The notes under the pieces: model-generated | What the model was told of the DNA's origin: nothing | What the model saw: only the letters and a program-made list of their open reading frames with translations | The model's database searches: none | Source of the DNA: Thozetella sp. PMI_491 | Taxonomy: Eukaryota; Ascomycota; Sordariomycetes; Chaetosphaeriales; Chaetosphaeriaceae | Direction: 5' to 3' | Assembly: GCA_021432635.1 (NCBI GenBank) | Contig: MU270018.1 | Span: forward strand, 1,242,796 to 1,306,795 | DNA: 64,000 bases | Translations under genes and position numbers: made by a program | Shown here: piece after piece, positions 35,010-46,442 of the stretch | Layout: every line of letters begins with the position of its first letter | Position numbering within the stretch: position 1 is the first letter of the stretch

Positions 35010-37049
35010 CTAAAACGTCATCGTCTGTCTGCGCCCCGTGTTTGGGCCTTGCTTCTTGTCGTACGCTACTAAACCGAACGGGATGTCTTCGGCCATCCGT
35101 GGTTTTTTGTAGCCCATGATGAGCTTGATAGCTCCATACCAGCCCAGCTGCTGCCGCTTCCACGCCTTCGGCTTCGACCCATCTGCTGGCTGCTCGAGTA
35201 TCATCTCTGGCTCCTCCCATGGTTCCTCCTCATCCAGGAGCTCCTGGACCACTGCATCGTCCACCGTGCCACCGCGAACGGGTAAGTCGATTACGGCCTC
35301 CTCGCTCCCAAGATCGAATGTGATCGCATGGTTTAGTCGCTGTGGAACTAAGCCGTTCACCGGCTGAGCACCGGTCGATAGTGGCCCGTTGCCTTGCGCT
35401 GGCTTGAAGCACAGGGTTTCAGTATGCCTAATGTTGACATCTACCGGCACAATCTCAACCTTGTCAGGGAGCTGCGTGCTCGACCCGGGACCCGAGCTCG
35501 GGTGATGGCCCGTCACAGCTGCGACCTGCTCCGCGGCAACCTCAACCCATACCTCGGCCTTTCGGATGATATCTGCGTAGATCACAAGAACCGCAATCCC
35601 CGCGAGCGGGAGACTTGCCGCCCAAAACACGTAGAACAGCGACCCCTCTGGGCCAAACGTATCACCCATTGAAAGAATGCCCGAGACAATGGGGAGAGGA
35701 AGAAGGATGCCGCCGAGGTAGGCAATGCGGTCGAGGGCTCGTTGGTTCGCATCGGCACTGTTGAGAGAGCCGCGCTGCGAACCCTTGATGGACCCCGAGT
35801 TGAAGGTAGCCCGGCGGCTGATCTTCTTGCTGCTGGCAGCGGCGGTAGTGCCGGCGCCGGTCTTAGACGTTGCTGTCGAGAGAGAGATGGGGAGTGTTCT
35901 AGGCACGAGAGGGAGTAGGTTGATGCGGGTTTGGATGCGACTCAGCAGGGCGACCCAGTCCGATTGCTTCGTGGCGAGAGATCTGCCTGATCTACTGAGA
36001 TAGGCCACCACGTCTGCGTTCTGCTCGAGACTCTGCAAGGCGTGCCAGTAGAACGCGACGGCGTCGTTAGAGGTGCGCTGGGCCTGCGGTGTCAGGCTCC
36101 CTAGAAGCTCGAGCCAGTGGTCGTACACCAGCTCTGAGATGATGTCCATCAGCCCTTCGCCGATGTCCAAGGCGTCTTTCAACGTCTCCTGGAGCATGTC
36201 CTCGAGGCTCATTATCTCATCTCCATCTGCCAGCTTGATTTCCACGGCATGGGAGCTTTGCTCTGAGATGCTACTGCCCCTCTGCACCGTATACGGCTTC
36301 ATGACCGATGACTGTCGACGGGCTTTTCGAAGCGGTGAGGCCGGGTCCCTCCATGAAGGTCTGTCAAGGAATAGCACATCTGCCTGGTCTGCCACCCATA
36401 GTGAAGCATGACAAAAGATAGCTGCGATGCCGCCCTCGTCCTCCAAAAGTTTGATCGCTGGATTGCCGAGCAAGTCCACAGCCTCCCGTGTCCGAGCCCG
36501 CCCGCTTCCAATGTCGCTACCCTCCGACTCGACTATCCCGACCTGGCTCTTAACGGTTGTCTGCTCTCGTCCATGCCGCCTCGAGTTGCCCTCGTAGCCT
36601 CTTACAAGCTCAGGATACTCGTAACTCACGAAACGGGCCTCCTTCCGCCACCGTAGCGGACGGTATCGCCGCCGCCCCGCATGCGCCTCGATGAACGCCG
36701 GATCGATGTCGAGCGCATTCCGGATAGCAAGGACAAAGTCGGCTGGAAGCCCGTGCAAGACAAACAGCCGTTCTTTGACGGCTCCTATCCCCTGCCCCGC
36801 GGGCTTTCCCGCGCTCAACGCGGCACGTAGTTCATCCGTCGTGGTGAGAGATATCCTCCGGCAACCTCCGCTATCCCACTCGAGAAGGTAGGCCGGCGAG
36901 GGCTCGACCTGCTGGGAGATTGCACTGGTGCTTGATGCTGGGCGCACACGATATGTATATTCACTAGACTGCGACGGCGCGTTTGCCATAGCGCTCGTAG
37001 CTCGCGCGGTTTGCTGTACGAGAGAGGTGCCAATTCGAAGACGCTGCAC
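35010..37049 (-). CDS. CorA-superfamily-like two-TM protein
   Basis: One exon, 679 residues; an ATG at 36989 (MANAPSQSSEYTYRV) is an alternative start. The N-terminal two thirds is a soluble domain with helical stretches (SLEDMLQETLKDALDIGEGLMDIISEL). Near the C-terminal third are two closely spaced membrane spans, about residues 455-475 (RIAYLGGILLPLPIVSGILSM) and 485-510 (LFYVFWAASLPLAGIAVLVIY). This is the CorA/ALR/MRS2-type arrangement. The loop between them reads SMGDTFGPEG, where true CorA Mg2+ channels have GMN, so the selectivity motif is altered and Mg2+ transport is uncertain. Fungi have a large family of such CorA-like proteins of unknown function. Confidence 0.75.
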   Translation of the reverse strand: MQRLRIGTSLVQQTARATSAMANAPSQSSEYTYRVRPASSTSAISQQVEPSPAYLLEWDSGGCRRISLTTTDELRAALSAGKPAGQGIGAVKERLFVLHGLPADFVLAIRNALDIDPAFIEAHAGRRRYRPLRWRKEARFVSYEYPELVRGYEGNSRRHGREQTTVKSQVGIVESEGSDIGSGRARTREAVDLLGNPAIKLLEDEGGIAAIFCHASLWVADQADVLFLDRPSWRDPASPLRKARRQSSVMKPYTVQRGSSISEQSSHAVEIKLADGDEIMSLEDMLQETLKDALDIGEGLMDIISELVYDHWLELLGSLTPQAQRTSNDAVAFYWHALQSLEQNADVVAYLSRSGRSLATKQSDWVALLSRIQTRINLLPLVPRTLPISLSTATSKTGAGTTAAASSKKISRRATFNSGSIKGSQRGSLNSADANQRALDRIAYLGGILLPLPIVSGILSMGDTFGPEGSLFYVFWAASLPLAGIAVLVIYADIIRKAEVWVEVAAEQVAAVTGHHPSSGPGSSTQLPDKVEIVPVDVNIRHTETLCFKPAQGNGPLSTGAQPVNGLVPQRLNHAITFDLGSEEAVIDLPVRGGTVDDAVVQELLDEEEPWEEPEMILEQPADGSKPKAWKRQQLGWYGAIKLIMGYKKPRMAEDIPFGLVAYDKKQGPNTGRRQTMTF

Positions 37050-38361
37050 AGTGCGATTAGCTTGCGCGACCTCGTTTGTGTGGGCGGCAATGCAACTGTG
37101 ATGAGTGAGCCGCGGGATCTGGCACTAATAGCAAGTTATAATCATCGATCTTGAGGATTCTGAAACATCTCGATGAATTAAAAAGATATTTTAGAGGGTG
37201 GCGGGAGTTTGGACTCGAGAGTTTCGAAGGAAGCCGCGATGGATGCTGTGGCCTTGTGTTGTATCACCTCTCGAGGGGAAGGGACGCAATGTGGCAACTT
37301 GTCAACACTAGAGGCTATTTTGCAGATCCATCCACTACGCATGCGCCGTAGGTTGGGCTCACCGTCTTGGACCAACGCCGGCGGTCAACCCTATGTGACA
37401 TAAACCGCTCCTACCGACCCCAAACAATGAAATACGTGGAGCTACCGCCCACCAACCTCGGATCCTCAAGTAGAGAAGCGGCGTTCCGTTCGAGGGGGCC
37501 AGAGAGAGGTGGAGGAGGCTGAGGCTTGCCGCGGCTGAGAGCAGTCCGAGCCTACCACTCCCGGCTATCCGATCGACGGACTGGGCGTCTATCAGCCGCA
37601 ATCTTGCTCGTGGACATTCATATACCAATTCAACTAGCAGCACCAGGTCGTCCTGGCAAGGGAGGCGGGCGCAGGCACCGGAGGCTGCCGCCACACTGGA
37701 GCAGCGCCTCACTTTGTATCCAACGTGAGCTTCAAGGCTTCGATACCAACATTCTCATTCATCGTCCACACATATGTGGGACCCTAAAAGGCACTAAGTC
37801 GCTGTCGTAGCTAGCAGGCGATGCCTAGAAGTTTTCTCCCTGTCTTTCCCTCGAGTTCCCATGTAAACGCCTCCCGGACCCAAACTCCCCTAGATGAAAA
37901 AAGTGTAGCTGGTAAAACGGTCGCAACGAGCCCGCGGGACACCCTCTGCCGTATGAGCGGCCTCGAAGAGACCGCGGCGCTCGTGCCGACCCTCCCCTTA
38001 TTGCTGGAGGTATTCCTCCTGTCTCAATTTCTCCCTCTCTTCCATGGCCTCGCCACGAACATCTCAGCCCGCAAGGGGTCTCCGGGAAACATAAAATGGC
38101 AAGGTAAAACAATAACACAAATGCAAGGGTCGGCCCGGTCCATCTCAAAATGCTGATTGTCTGCCACTAGCACGCCGCAGTAAAAAATCAGGTACTATCA
38201 CAATGCTCTCTGATGCTCGTTCGGCAGATGAGAGATCGAGGCAAGGGCATCGAGGAAGTGAGGTGCGAAAGGGGAGGGAGTCCGTGACGATTATCTGATC
38301 AGAACAAAAAAGGGCTCGAGAGCGTTTCCGTAGGGACCCCGAGGTCACCGCTATAAGCCTC
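37050..38361. other. gene-free spacer
   Basis: Promoter of the CorA-like gene on the left, 3' UTR of the kinase on the right. No supportable gene. Confidence 0.55.
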
Positions 38362-40424
38362 CTAGGACTCGTAGCCGTTCGTGCGATCTGATTGATAGTG
38401 GTCCTCGCCGTCGTGGTGTAGCGTGACGCTGTTGAACTCTTCGAATGGGTCCGATGTCTCGGCCCCAGGCGTGGCGATGCCACTTTCGAGCGGAACTCCC
38501 TTCATGGGACGGGATCCGCTGATGTCGACACTCTCGCTCTCCTTGACGTTGCGGAAATTGACCGTGTCGATGCCACGACCCTGGTGAGGGACGATAGGCG
38601 GTTTCATATGTCGAATCAGGGCCCACTGGGTCGTCCTGAAGAAGGGATGAGTCTTGATGTCCGAAGCGCCGGCACGGGCTCCAAGCCGTCGGTTCTCGTC
38701 CTTGATCAGCAGCTTCCGGATGAGGGACTTGCAAAGGCTTCGGGGCCGTTAGCAATATATCGGAATAGGCCACCGGCAGCGCAGGGGATCAGACTTACTT
38801 GGAGATCTGGGGAGCTCCTGCATGGTCCGGGAAGGGGATGTCTTCCCGCAGGATGTTGGCGAACGTTGCGTTGCGGTTCTTCCCCTTGAAAGGAGTCGTG
38901 CCGTACAACATCTCATAAATCAAGATGCCCAGGGTCCACCAGTCGACTGCGCTGGTGTGTCCGCTGCCCTTGATCACCTCGGGTGCAATGTACTCCTCTG
39001 TTCCGACGAACGAATTCGTTCGAAAGTTGGCAATACATGATTTCGTATCAATGGTGGGTAGCGAGGACGTGCTAGCGCCATTCTTGCCGATGATCATTGT
39101 GGGCTTACCGCCAGGGTCGGACTGCTTCGAAAGATCAAAATCCGAAAGCATAATGTGACCGGACTGGTGGAGAAGGATGTCTATATATGATTAGCTAGGC
39201 ACAAATGGCAATCAGACGCATCGCGAGGGAGCCTACTCTCAGGTTTCAGATCCCGGTAGATGAAGCCCATCAAGTGCAGATACTCCAGGGCAGCGGTCAC
39301 TTCAGCCGCGTAGAACCGTGCATCGTCCTCAGGGATGCACTTGCCGGGTCGGGTCTGTAAAGCTCGGAAGAACTCTCCGCCGCTGCAGTATTCCATGCAG
39401 AGGTAGAGATAATCTTCCGACTGGAAGGAGTGGTAGAGCGTGACAATGAAAGGGTGGTTGCTAGTGGCGAGAATCTCCTGCTCAGCGAGGGCTCTCTTGA
39501 TCTTGTTACGCTTGATCATCTCCTTCTTGCTCAGGACTACGAGTTTGTCAGCTTAGTGGGGTGGGAGAGGGAAGATAACACCAGAACGATGAGTGAGCGA
39601 CCACGAAACGAACCTTTCATGGCATAGAGCCGCGAGCTCTTCTTCTCGCGCACCAGGTAGACCTTGCCGACGTCGCCCTTTCCGATCAATTTGATCTTGT
39701 CGAAGCTCTGGGGGCCGACTTCGACGTCGCGCACCTTGATGGAGTTGGAGCTGTAAGTGCGCCGGAATGCTAACGGGGTGCGGTTCGGCGACGGCAGCGC
39801 ACCTAGGCCGTCGGTGTCGGGGACAACGAGGCTGGCGACGTCGCCATTGGTCTTGGCCTCGACCAGGCCGATGGTGTTCGCATCCTTGTTCTCGACCAGA
39901 GGCTCCTTGCTCAGTTCGGCGGTGGCCGGTCTCTCGGCACTCCCCTTACCCTTGGAGAAGAGACCCTGGGCATTTGGCGCACTGGCGACCCTGCGCAGCT
40001 TTCTCGCGAGTTCCTCCTTCGTGGACACGGTGGCCTGCTCGGCGGCGGCGCCGTTGGGCCCATCGATCTTCAGGGTCGGGGTGTCGGGGGGACTGGGCGG
40101 GACGGAGCCGGCGTTGTGATGGCGTAGGCCAGGCTGGCCCTGGTGAGCGAAGTACGGATTGGCATGAGCGGTCGGGCTCATGGCCTCGTCGAGCGGATTC
40201 CCCTCGCTGGCAACCGTGGTGCTACGCAGGCGGCCGACGCTGCTGAAGAACTTGCTTCCGGGGCGGAACGAGCTCTTGCTCTCGGATCGGATATTGTTGG
40301 TGGGCAGGCCATGATGGTCCTTCTCACTGCGGTCCTTATGGTCCTTGCCGCCGCTGTTGATGCGGAAGAAGTTCTTCAGCCGCTGGGGAAAATGGCTATC
40401 GCCATTCACGTTTTTGGCTGGCAT
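38362..40424 (-). CDS. nrc-2: AGC kinase NRC-2 / flippase kinase Fpk1-Kin82 family (4 exons)
   Basis: Ser/Thr kinase related to yeast Fpk1/Kin82, which activate phospholipid flippases. The Neurospora orthologue NRC-2 represses conidiation and is needed for growth polarity. Exons 40424-39614, 39536-39237, 39180-38799 and 38737-38362 give 622 residues, matching NRC-2 length. Introns of 77, 56 and 61 bp keep frame. The first 270 residues are disordered and Ser/Pro-rich. The kinase domain has the Gly loop [11 protein letters not shown], the catalytic Lys in YAMKVLSKKEM, catalytic loop YRDLKPENILL, DFDLSK (DFD in place of DFG, normal for this family), the activation segment [13 protein letters not shown] and [12 protein letters not shown]. 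The C-terminal extension carries the AGC hydrophobic-type motif DPFEEFNSV. The ATG at 40565 is less likely; MPAKNVNGD starts as in relatives. Confidence 0.93.
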
Positions 40425-42667
40425 TGTGGACTCGTCTCGATCATTCGGCCGCTGCCATGGCGTTGGGAGGGTAAGGGAGTTGAAGGGGTTTGGTGGTCGC
40501 GGGAGGGAGGAGAGTCGAAGTTTGGCGGCTTTGGGATGGCGGGTAGAGGTGGTGATAGGCTCCATTCCACTTATCGGGGGAAGGAGGTGGGCTCGCCGAG
40601 AAATTGGCTGCCTGAGGCACGGGGATCCCTTTCCAGAGCTGCTGCCAGATTGGAGACCGGACTCCGCACTACGGAGCAGTTTGCCGTGCTATCCCAGCAA
40701 GACCAGCACTGACGAGGCGCTAGTTATAGGCCAGCCGGCCCCTTTCTTTATTTTCCCTGAAATCTACCGGACAAGTTGGGGGAGGCACCTGCAGCGTCGT
40801 TTTCTGGACGAGTGCTCCCGCAGCGGCGCTCTCTCTTTTCACCTGCGCTGGGGAGGAGTCCGGGGGAAGGGGGAGGGGGGGGGGGGACGAGGGAAAGCGA
40901 TATTTGGGGAGGTGCAGGCGGAGCGAAGGTGCCGTCACAATGGCCGGCGGATAGGCTGCCTTTCAACGCTCCTTCATGCCATGGAAATGAGCACCAGTAC
41001 CTGCTGAAAAAGAATGGGCAGAGCGTGGGTGGCTGACAAACCCGAGTCTGGCTGACGGCGGCTTGCTTTGCCCCTGGGAGTGGAGGCGGTTTTTCTGGGA
41101 GGAGCTGCGGAGGGGTGCGAAGTGGCGCGAAGGGGGTTGACGTGCTTCCTCACTCGTCTCTTTCTCCCTCCCCTTCGGGCCTTGGGCCACACTGTGCACG
41201 CGGGCTCGCAGATCCAATGTTCTAGAATTGGGGAGTCACTCCGTTGGTCCCCTGTGTCGCTACGTATGCACGCTCCATGTAGCTAAAGAAGGAGGGGACG
41301 CCCAGAAAGCGACCGGCCTAGGCCTTGGTCGGGTACTTGAGGTATTCCCCTCAAAGCTCCCCCAAGAGCCAAGACTGGGAGTCCCAGAGCCCGTATCTCC
41401 TTCCGTAAATGCCTCGACTAGCAAAGTCCCAACAAACCGGTTCCTCCCAAGACACCAAACCATCATGGCCGCTCGTGGGCGAGTCGCGCCCTTTAGTCGG
41501 GATCTGCCGCCCCTCTTTATCCCCCCGGGCGTCAAACCATCGATGGCTTGAGTTTGACTGGGCGGTAGGGCTGGCTAGCGAACGACTTTTGCATCACTGC
41601 CACCTAGATTCCCACGCGTCATTTAGGATACTGGCTGGGATTCCCATTTCTCATATTTGAATTGCGTCGTCGCCCTGATTATCGCTCATCCGAACCCTCT
41701 GTCCTGACACTTCGCGCGGCTAGGTCGATAGCTGGCCGGCCTTCCCCGGGTTTACCGGGAGTACGCTGCTGGCGGCCGCCCCCCCCGCCCCCCCCTCCTT
41801 GCCCTTGCCCCAAATCGCCACCTTCCGAACCTGGCCCTAGCAGCAGGCCGGAAGCGCCCACAAGTCGAGGGCTGCCAACCTGTCAGCGTACCCCAAAGCT
41901 CTCGACGATCACTGCCTGCCCTCTCCAGCTCTCCTGCAGCTCCAAGCACTACCATACCTACACTAGTTACTGTCTTCCTCGTGTCACTTGCTGAGGCTGA
42001 CAAATGGCATCCATCGTTTCCCTGCTTGGATGTCCAGAGAGCCGCATCGTGAACACGAGACTCGCAGCACAGGCCGGCAGTCACCTCTGCCTCCTCGCAG
42101 GGCCCCCTGCATGAGGATGACGACATAGCAGACTGTGGTCACCCGGCACCTGATCCGCTTCGCGCTGGTAATCACCCGGTGGTGTGGGGGATGTGCCTCT
42201 GGATAGTCGACCCCATATGCCCATATGCATGGCTGTCTCGAACCGCAGCAGGGGGGCTTTGCCGCACCCGAGGACGCAAGGCAAGCCGGTACAGGCGCCG
42301 TTTGACTCGTCGGGCGAATCGCTCGTGTGCATCGAGCGCCGCAGCATACGCCTACTGGTGCTCTGTACGGAGGCGCAGGGCTTACTATCCACTTCCAATG
42401 CCAGCCCATCCCCTGGCACATGGCAGGGAGGTAGGGCACTTACGCTGTTACGACCAGTCCCGGTGGATTGAACAGGGACAATTTGGGGCGCCCTGTTTGG
42501 CATCAATGCCTACCATAGATGCTCACCCATTACGGACTTCCTCTCCACCCCGAGACATCCGGACCACCTATCAGTACGGCCGCACAGCACGCCCCATCTC
42601 CCTTACTTGCGCCGCCGCCACAATTTACTTAATTAGCAGGCACGGGAGATGAACACGGAGCTTGGGC
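40425..42667. other. 2.2-kb gene-free region with G/C runs
   Basis: Kinase promoter plus 3' flank of the zinc-finger gene. Holds G-rich (around 40867-40887) and C-rich (41779-41797) tracts. No gene supported. Confidence 0.55.
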
Positions 42668-43876
42668 TCACTTCAATTGTTTTGCGGCAAACATTGCCTC
42701 TAGCTCGGCCAGCTCACCCGGCGTGAGTTCCTCCTCGTCGTCTGGCGCATTCCGGTCCCGTTCGGCTAGGAACCGGTGTAACCTCCGCCGCCGCTCCCTT
42801 CGCTCTTCCTCTGTTTCAATGAGTTGGCCGCGCACCGATGGTGTCATCTGATTGCCGTCCTTGTCAAAAAGATAACCGGGGAGAGGCGCGTTGTCGCCCT
42901 CCTCTAGCCGCGCAGCCGCCTGGGCGCGCCTGTCCGCGTCGTTCTGCGGCCCTTCGCCCACATGCCAGATGAAGGGTACAAGGTGTTCCCTCTCCATGTG
43001 CTCCTCGAACGTGTCCCACGTCCCCAGTTCTGGCCCACGAGGTTCTTTCGCGCAAGCCGCCCACTTGCAGGCCGTGGAACCGCCGTGCACGACCAAGATG
43101 TGCTTTCGTAGTGTCTCGAAGTTCTGCAGCTCTGCGGGGCAACCTTCCCACTCACAGAGGAATACAATGAATTTTGGCCTTAGCTTTCTGTATACTGCCC
43201 TGGCCACCGCCCACCGATCTTTCGGCGGCCGGCCGGGCCGGCCACGGCGCTTCGAGTCGGCGGACGTCTTGGCTTTTGCGTTGACGGATGAGCCACCTGG
43301 TCCTGAGGTCTTCGCCGAATACGGGCCCATGCCTTGACGCCAACCGACGGGACGGCCACGTTTCTTAACTTGAGTAGCCGGTGGCTCCGGCAGACTGGGC
43401 TCGGAAGTGGGAATAGGCGCGGCGATGTTGTGTGGTACTTGCTGAGGCTGGGATGCGGCGGGAACCGTAGGCGTCGCCATGGCGGCTGGAATTGCTGTTT
43501 GATAGCCACCAACCGAATCCGAAGTGATGCCTTCGAGTTGTCTTGAGTCGTCATTATCTGGCTCTGGACTTGGTTTCACGAAGCTGTGGCGCGTAGGCGA
43601 AGAGTTGAGCATCACGGCGACACGTGACCGACCTGCTACTGGCGACATTTGACTTGTTGGTGTTGTTGTGGATGTAGAGTGCTGGAGATTCCGTGGCGAG
43701 TGAATCAGGGCAGGTGAAGTCGTGGGTCCTCGAGCCTGGAGTTCCTGTGCTGCCGCGGTCTGCTCGCCCGGAACCAGTTCGTGAACCTTGGGCTCGAAAG
43801 CATCCTTCGTCCCTGCCGACGGCCCAGGGGGATCTTGGGCGTCCCGAACGAGGTCCATTTCCGGACTGTACGGCAT
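42668..43876 (-). CDS. AT-hook and C2H2 zinc-finger protein
   Basis: Likely nuclear DNA-binding protein. The chosen ATG (MPYSPEMDLVRDAQ) gives 402 residues. The frame is open to an ATG at 44014, but the extra residues do not look like part of the protein. The first half is disordered, Pro/Ser/Thr-rich. Two AT-hook cores follow: KRGRPVGW, and KRRGRPGRPPKDRW about 45 residues later. They bind the minor groove of AT-rich DNA. Then come two degenerate C2H2 units: CEWEGC...LRKHILVVH, and CKWAAC with HMEREH downstream. The C-terminus is a charged Glu/Arg helix. I cannot assign a target or pathway. No intron is seen. Confidence 0.8.
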   Translation of the reverse strand: MPYSPEMDLVRDAQDPPGPSAGTKDAFEPKVHELVPGEQTAAAQELQARGPTTSPALIHSPRNLQHSTSTTTPTSQMSPVAGRSRVAVMLNSSPTRHSFVKPSPEPDNDDSRQLEGITSDSVGGYQTAIPAAMATPTVPAASQPQQVPHNIAAPIPTSEPSLPEPPATQVKKRGRPVGWRQGMGPYSAKTSGPGGSSVNAKAKTSADSKRRGRPGRPPKDRWAVARAVYRKLRPKFIVFLCEWEGCPAELQNFETLRKHILVVHGGSTACKWAACAKEPRGPELGTWDTFEEHMEREHLVPFIWHVGEGPQNDADRRAQAAARLEEGDNAPLPGYLFDKDGNQMTPSVRGQLIETEEERRERRRRLHRFLAERDRNAPDDEEELTPGELAELEAMFAAKQLK

Positions 43877-45548
43877 TTGGAGTCTGGGTGATGCCACTAG
43901 TGTAGAGGGCCATCGGCCCCAGAAGAGGCCGGGACTGCCTATACTGACGTAGATATCCGCGGGGTTGGTCCGTAGTACACGAGTGACGCGAACCGCGAGG
44001 TGCGGCGAAAACACGCGACAAGCTCAGCCTTGCCTCGGGGCGGTAGCACGGGGCTCGCTTTCGAAGGCCTGTGGGCGGCTCGCGAGACTAAGGTATGTCC
44101 TGCGTGCTTGGATGGAAATGCAACTCGCCGAAGTTTTCCGTGATTCTGGAAACCGAATTTCCGAAAAGAATAATGAACGCGAAGGTGAATATCACCGTTC
44201 CGATTTCTGTTGGTTGGGCAGAGAGAGTGTCACGCTTACTTTTGGGTGGGCCTGGGTAAGCAAGGGAAGGAAAGGTACAGTACATACAGTGTACATGCCT
44301 CGCTAGCCTCCTACCCTGGACCCCTTAGACTTCTCAGGAGATGCTCTGGCCGGAAGGCAGGCACGCTGGCCTTGCTCGGAGAGATACCTTGCTTCCATCG
44401 CGGTTGGCGATCAAGTTTCCCATCGCAAGGTTCCTCCTCTAGTCTCTAGTCATGCGGCAGCGCTACCGAAATCGCACTGGGACGAGGGGTTGGGTGTTTG
44501 GATGCCACCTCGCGCCAGCCTCTCCTACTGACCCATTGCTGAAAAGCAGGCCGCCTTCTCAGCCCTGGCGCTTCGAAGCGAGGCGGGACCCAGGCGTTAA
44601 AGTAGGTAACAAACCTCAGGCTTCGATTGCAGGGCCAGCAGCGAGCTGAAAGGGGCTATAGTGAACGAAAGGCTGGGCCTCAGGCCCATATGGGTACTGG
44701 GTAGCTGTCTGGCCCTCAAATCTGGGCGGTCTCTCCATCTTCGTACCAAACCACAGCAGCAAAGATACAGAGGGCGGGCTGTCCTGTATATAAGTAGCGG
44801 TCTACAGCCAAGGCATCGCTGGTATTGTGGCAGTATGCCTACTTACCTCTAGCCAGGTAGGTAGATGGCTAATTTTCCTCCCGCAAGTGTAAGACCACAC
44901 ACACTACACAGGCGGGTAACGGGGAAAAGGCAGGGGGGGTACCACACGGATAGGCGCCTAGGTTCCCTATTTTTCGATTACCATGCTGCCCCGGGGAGTC
45001 GCGTCCGATGACAAATGCAAAGCTGGCGATTTCGGGCGGAACTGCAGTGTGCACGAAGGACTATCCCAGTACTAGACCTCACTTACCCGACCTCACCTAC
45101 CTTACATACCTACCTAGGTACCTAACTAGGTACCTAACTAGGTACCTACCTATCATAGGGAGTGATATGTTTAGCTGGCAAGCCGGGTGCCATAGACAGT
45201 CCACGACATCGTCCTGGAGGCCTATGCTTGTGTGTTACGAGGATGCATTGCCATTATTAATCAGACAAAGAGGCTCGCTTCGGAGGTACCAAGGAGAAAG
45301 GCAGGCCGATTGATTAGGCAGCGGGGCCCGAGCTGGTTGGAGGGCCTGGGGGGTAGGTAGATATCCTGCCAGAGCATGTCACCACCCTTGATGCCTCATC
45401 GCATAAAACCGCAGCAGGACGTCTCCCCTCATCCTTAAAGGCTTGCTTGTTTCTCCCGCAAGCCTCCTGTCTGCTCGCAAGACCGCCCCGCACCCCGCAA
45501 CTCGCGCTCGCCCCCTTAACCCTCCTCCTACCCAAACACCCCTGTAGA
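43877..45548. other. spacer, zinc-finger gene to SDR gene
   Basis: Divergent promoters of the two flanking genes. Contains the CTAGGTACCTAA tandem repeat described separately. No other gene seen. Confidence 0.55.
45114..45149. repeat. 12-bp palindromic tandem repeat
   Basis: Three tandem copies of CTAGGTACCTAA (the last ends in C). The unit contains the perfect palindrome TAGGTACCTA, so both strands carry the same word. It lies about 400 bp upstream of the SDR start, with more CTAC-type sequence on both sides. Confidence 0.85.
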
Positions 45549-46442
45549 ATGAATTCCAAGTTCTTCGCCGTGATTGCCGGAGCCGGCGCCGGCACCGGCC
45601 GCTCCGTCGCTTTGCGCTTCGCCAAGGAGTACCCGGTCGTGCTGCTGTCCCGCCGGCCCGAGTCCTACAACGACATCGTGGCCGAGATCAAGAAGGCCGA
45701 GGGCGAGGCCATTGGCATCAGCACCGACACCTCCGACCCAGCGTCGGTCGCCGCCGCCTTCGAGACTATCAAAAAAGAGTTCCCAGACAAGAAGCTTGCG
45801 GCCGCCGTGTTCAATGCCGCCGCCGGCTTCGCTGTCAAGCCGTTCCTGGAGCTCAAGCCCGAAGAGCTTCAGGCCGCGCTGAAGGGCAACGCGTGAGTTT
45901 TCGCCTCCTAAAGTTCCCTTCTAGCTACGGTACTCTTGTTGCATCGGGGGGTTCGCACAGGGTCAGAAACGCTAACCCTCGAGGCAGTGACGGCGTCTTC
46001 AACTTTGCGCAGGCTGTTCTCCCCGGCTTGCTGGCATCCGTCGAGGACGCGCCGCACCCGCCAACGCTAATCATCACCGGCGCGACGGCCTCAGTCCGGG
46101 GTTCAGCCCGCTTCGCGACCTTTGCCGCTGGCAAGTTCGCCGTGCGCGCTATCGGCCAATCTCTGGCCCGCGAGTTTGGTCCACAGGGAGTGCATGTCGC
46201 ACACGCCCTCATTGATTCTGTAATCGATGTCCCCCGGACGAAGGGCTACAATGTGAACGAGGGCAAGCCCGACGGCAAGACCAGCCCGGATGCGGTGAGG
46301 CCCTACCGGCCCTGGGAGCAACGCAAAAGACTGAGCTGACTCTCTACAACAGATCGCTGAGAGCTACTGGCACCTACATACTCAGCACCGCTCTGCCTTC
46401 ACCCAGGAGCTTGATATCAGACCCTACGTGGAGAAGTTCTGA
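45549..46442 (+). CDS. SDR-fold oxidoreductase, catalytic Tyr replaced (3 exons)
   Basis: Short-chain dehydrogenase/reductase fold with NAD(P)-binding Rossmann domain. Exons 45549-45892, 45988-46294 and 46353-46442, with introns of 95 and 58 bp (GTGAGT and GTGAGG donors, GCTAAC branch in the first), give 246 residues, normal for the family. The nucleotide loop AGAGAGTGR is at residues 10-18, with LLSRRPE at the end of strand 2 and NAAAGF in place of NNAG. The catalytic region reads TGATASVRG then FATFAAGKFAVR: Ser and Lys are in place, but the Tyr of YxxxK is Phe. The C-terminus (HSAFTQELDIRPYVEKF) is typical of a fungal subfamily with this change. It may be a non-classical or non-catalytic SDR; substrate unknown. 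Confidence 0.88.

Noticed and set aside
42179-42652. 157-residue frame on the plus strand
   Set aside because: Arg/Ala/Cys-rich GC-driven frame without a domain; the antisense frame there is equally open.
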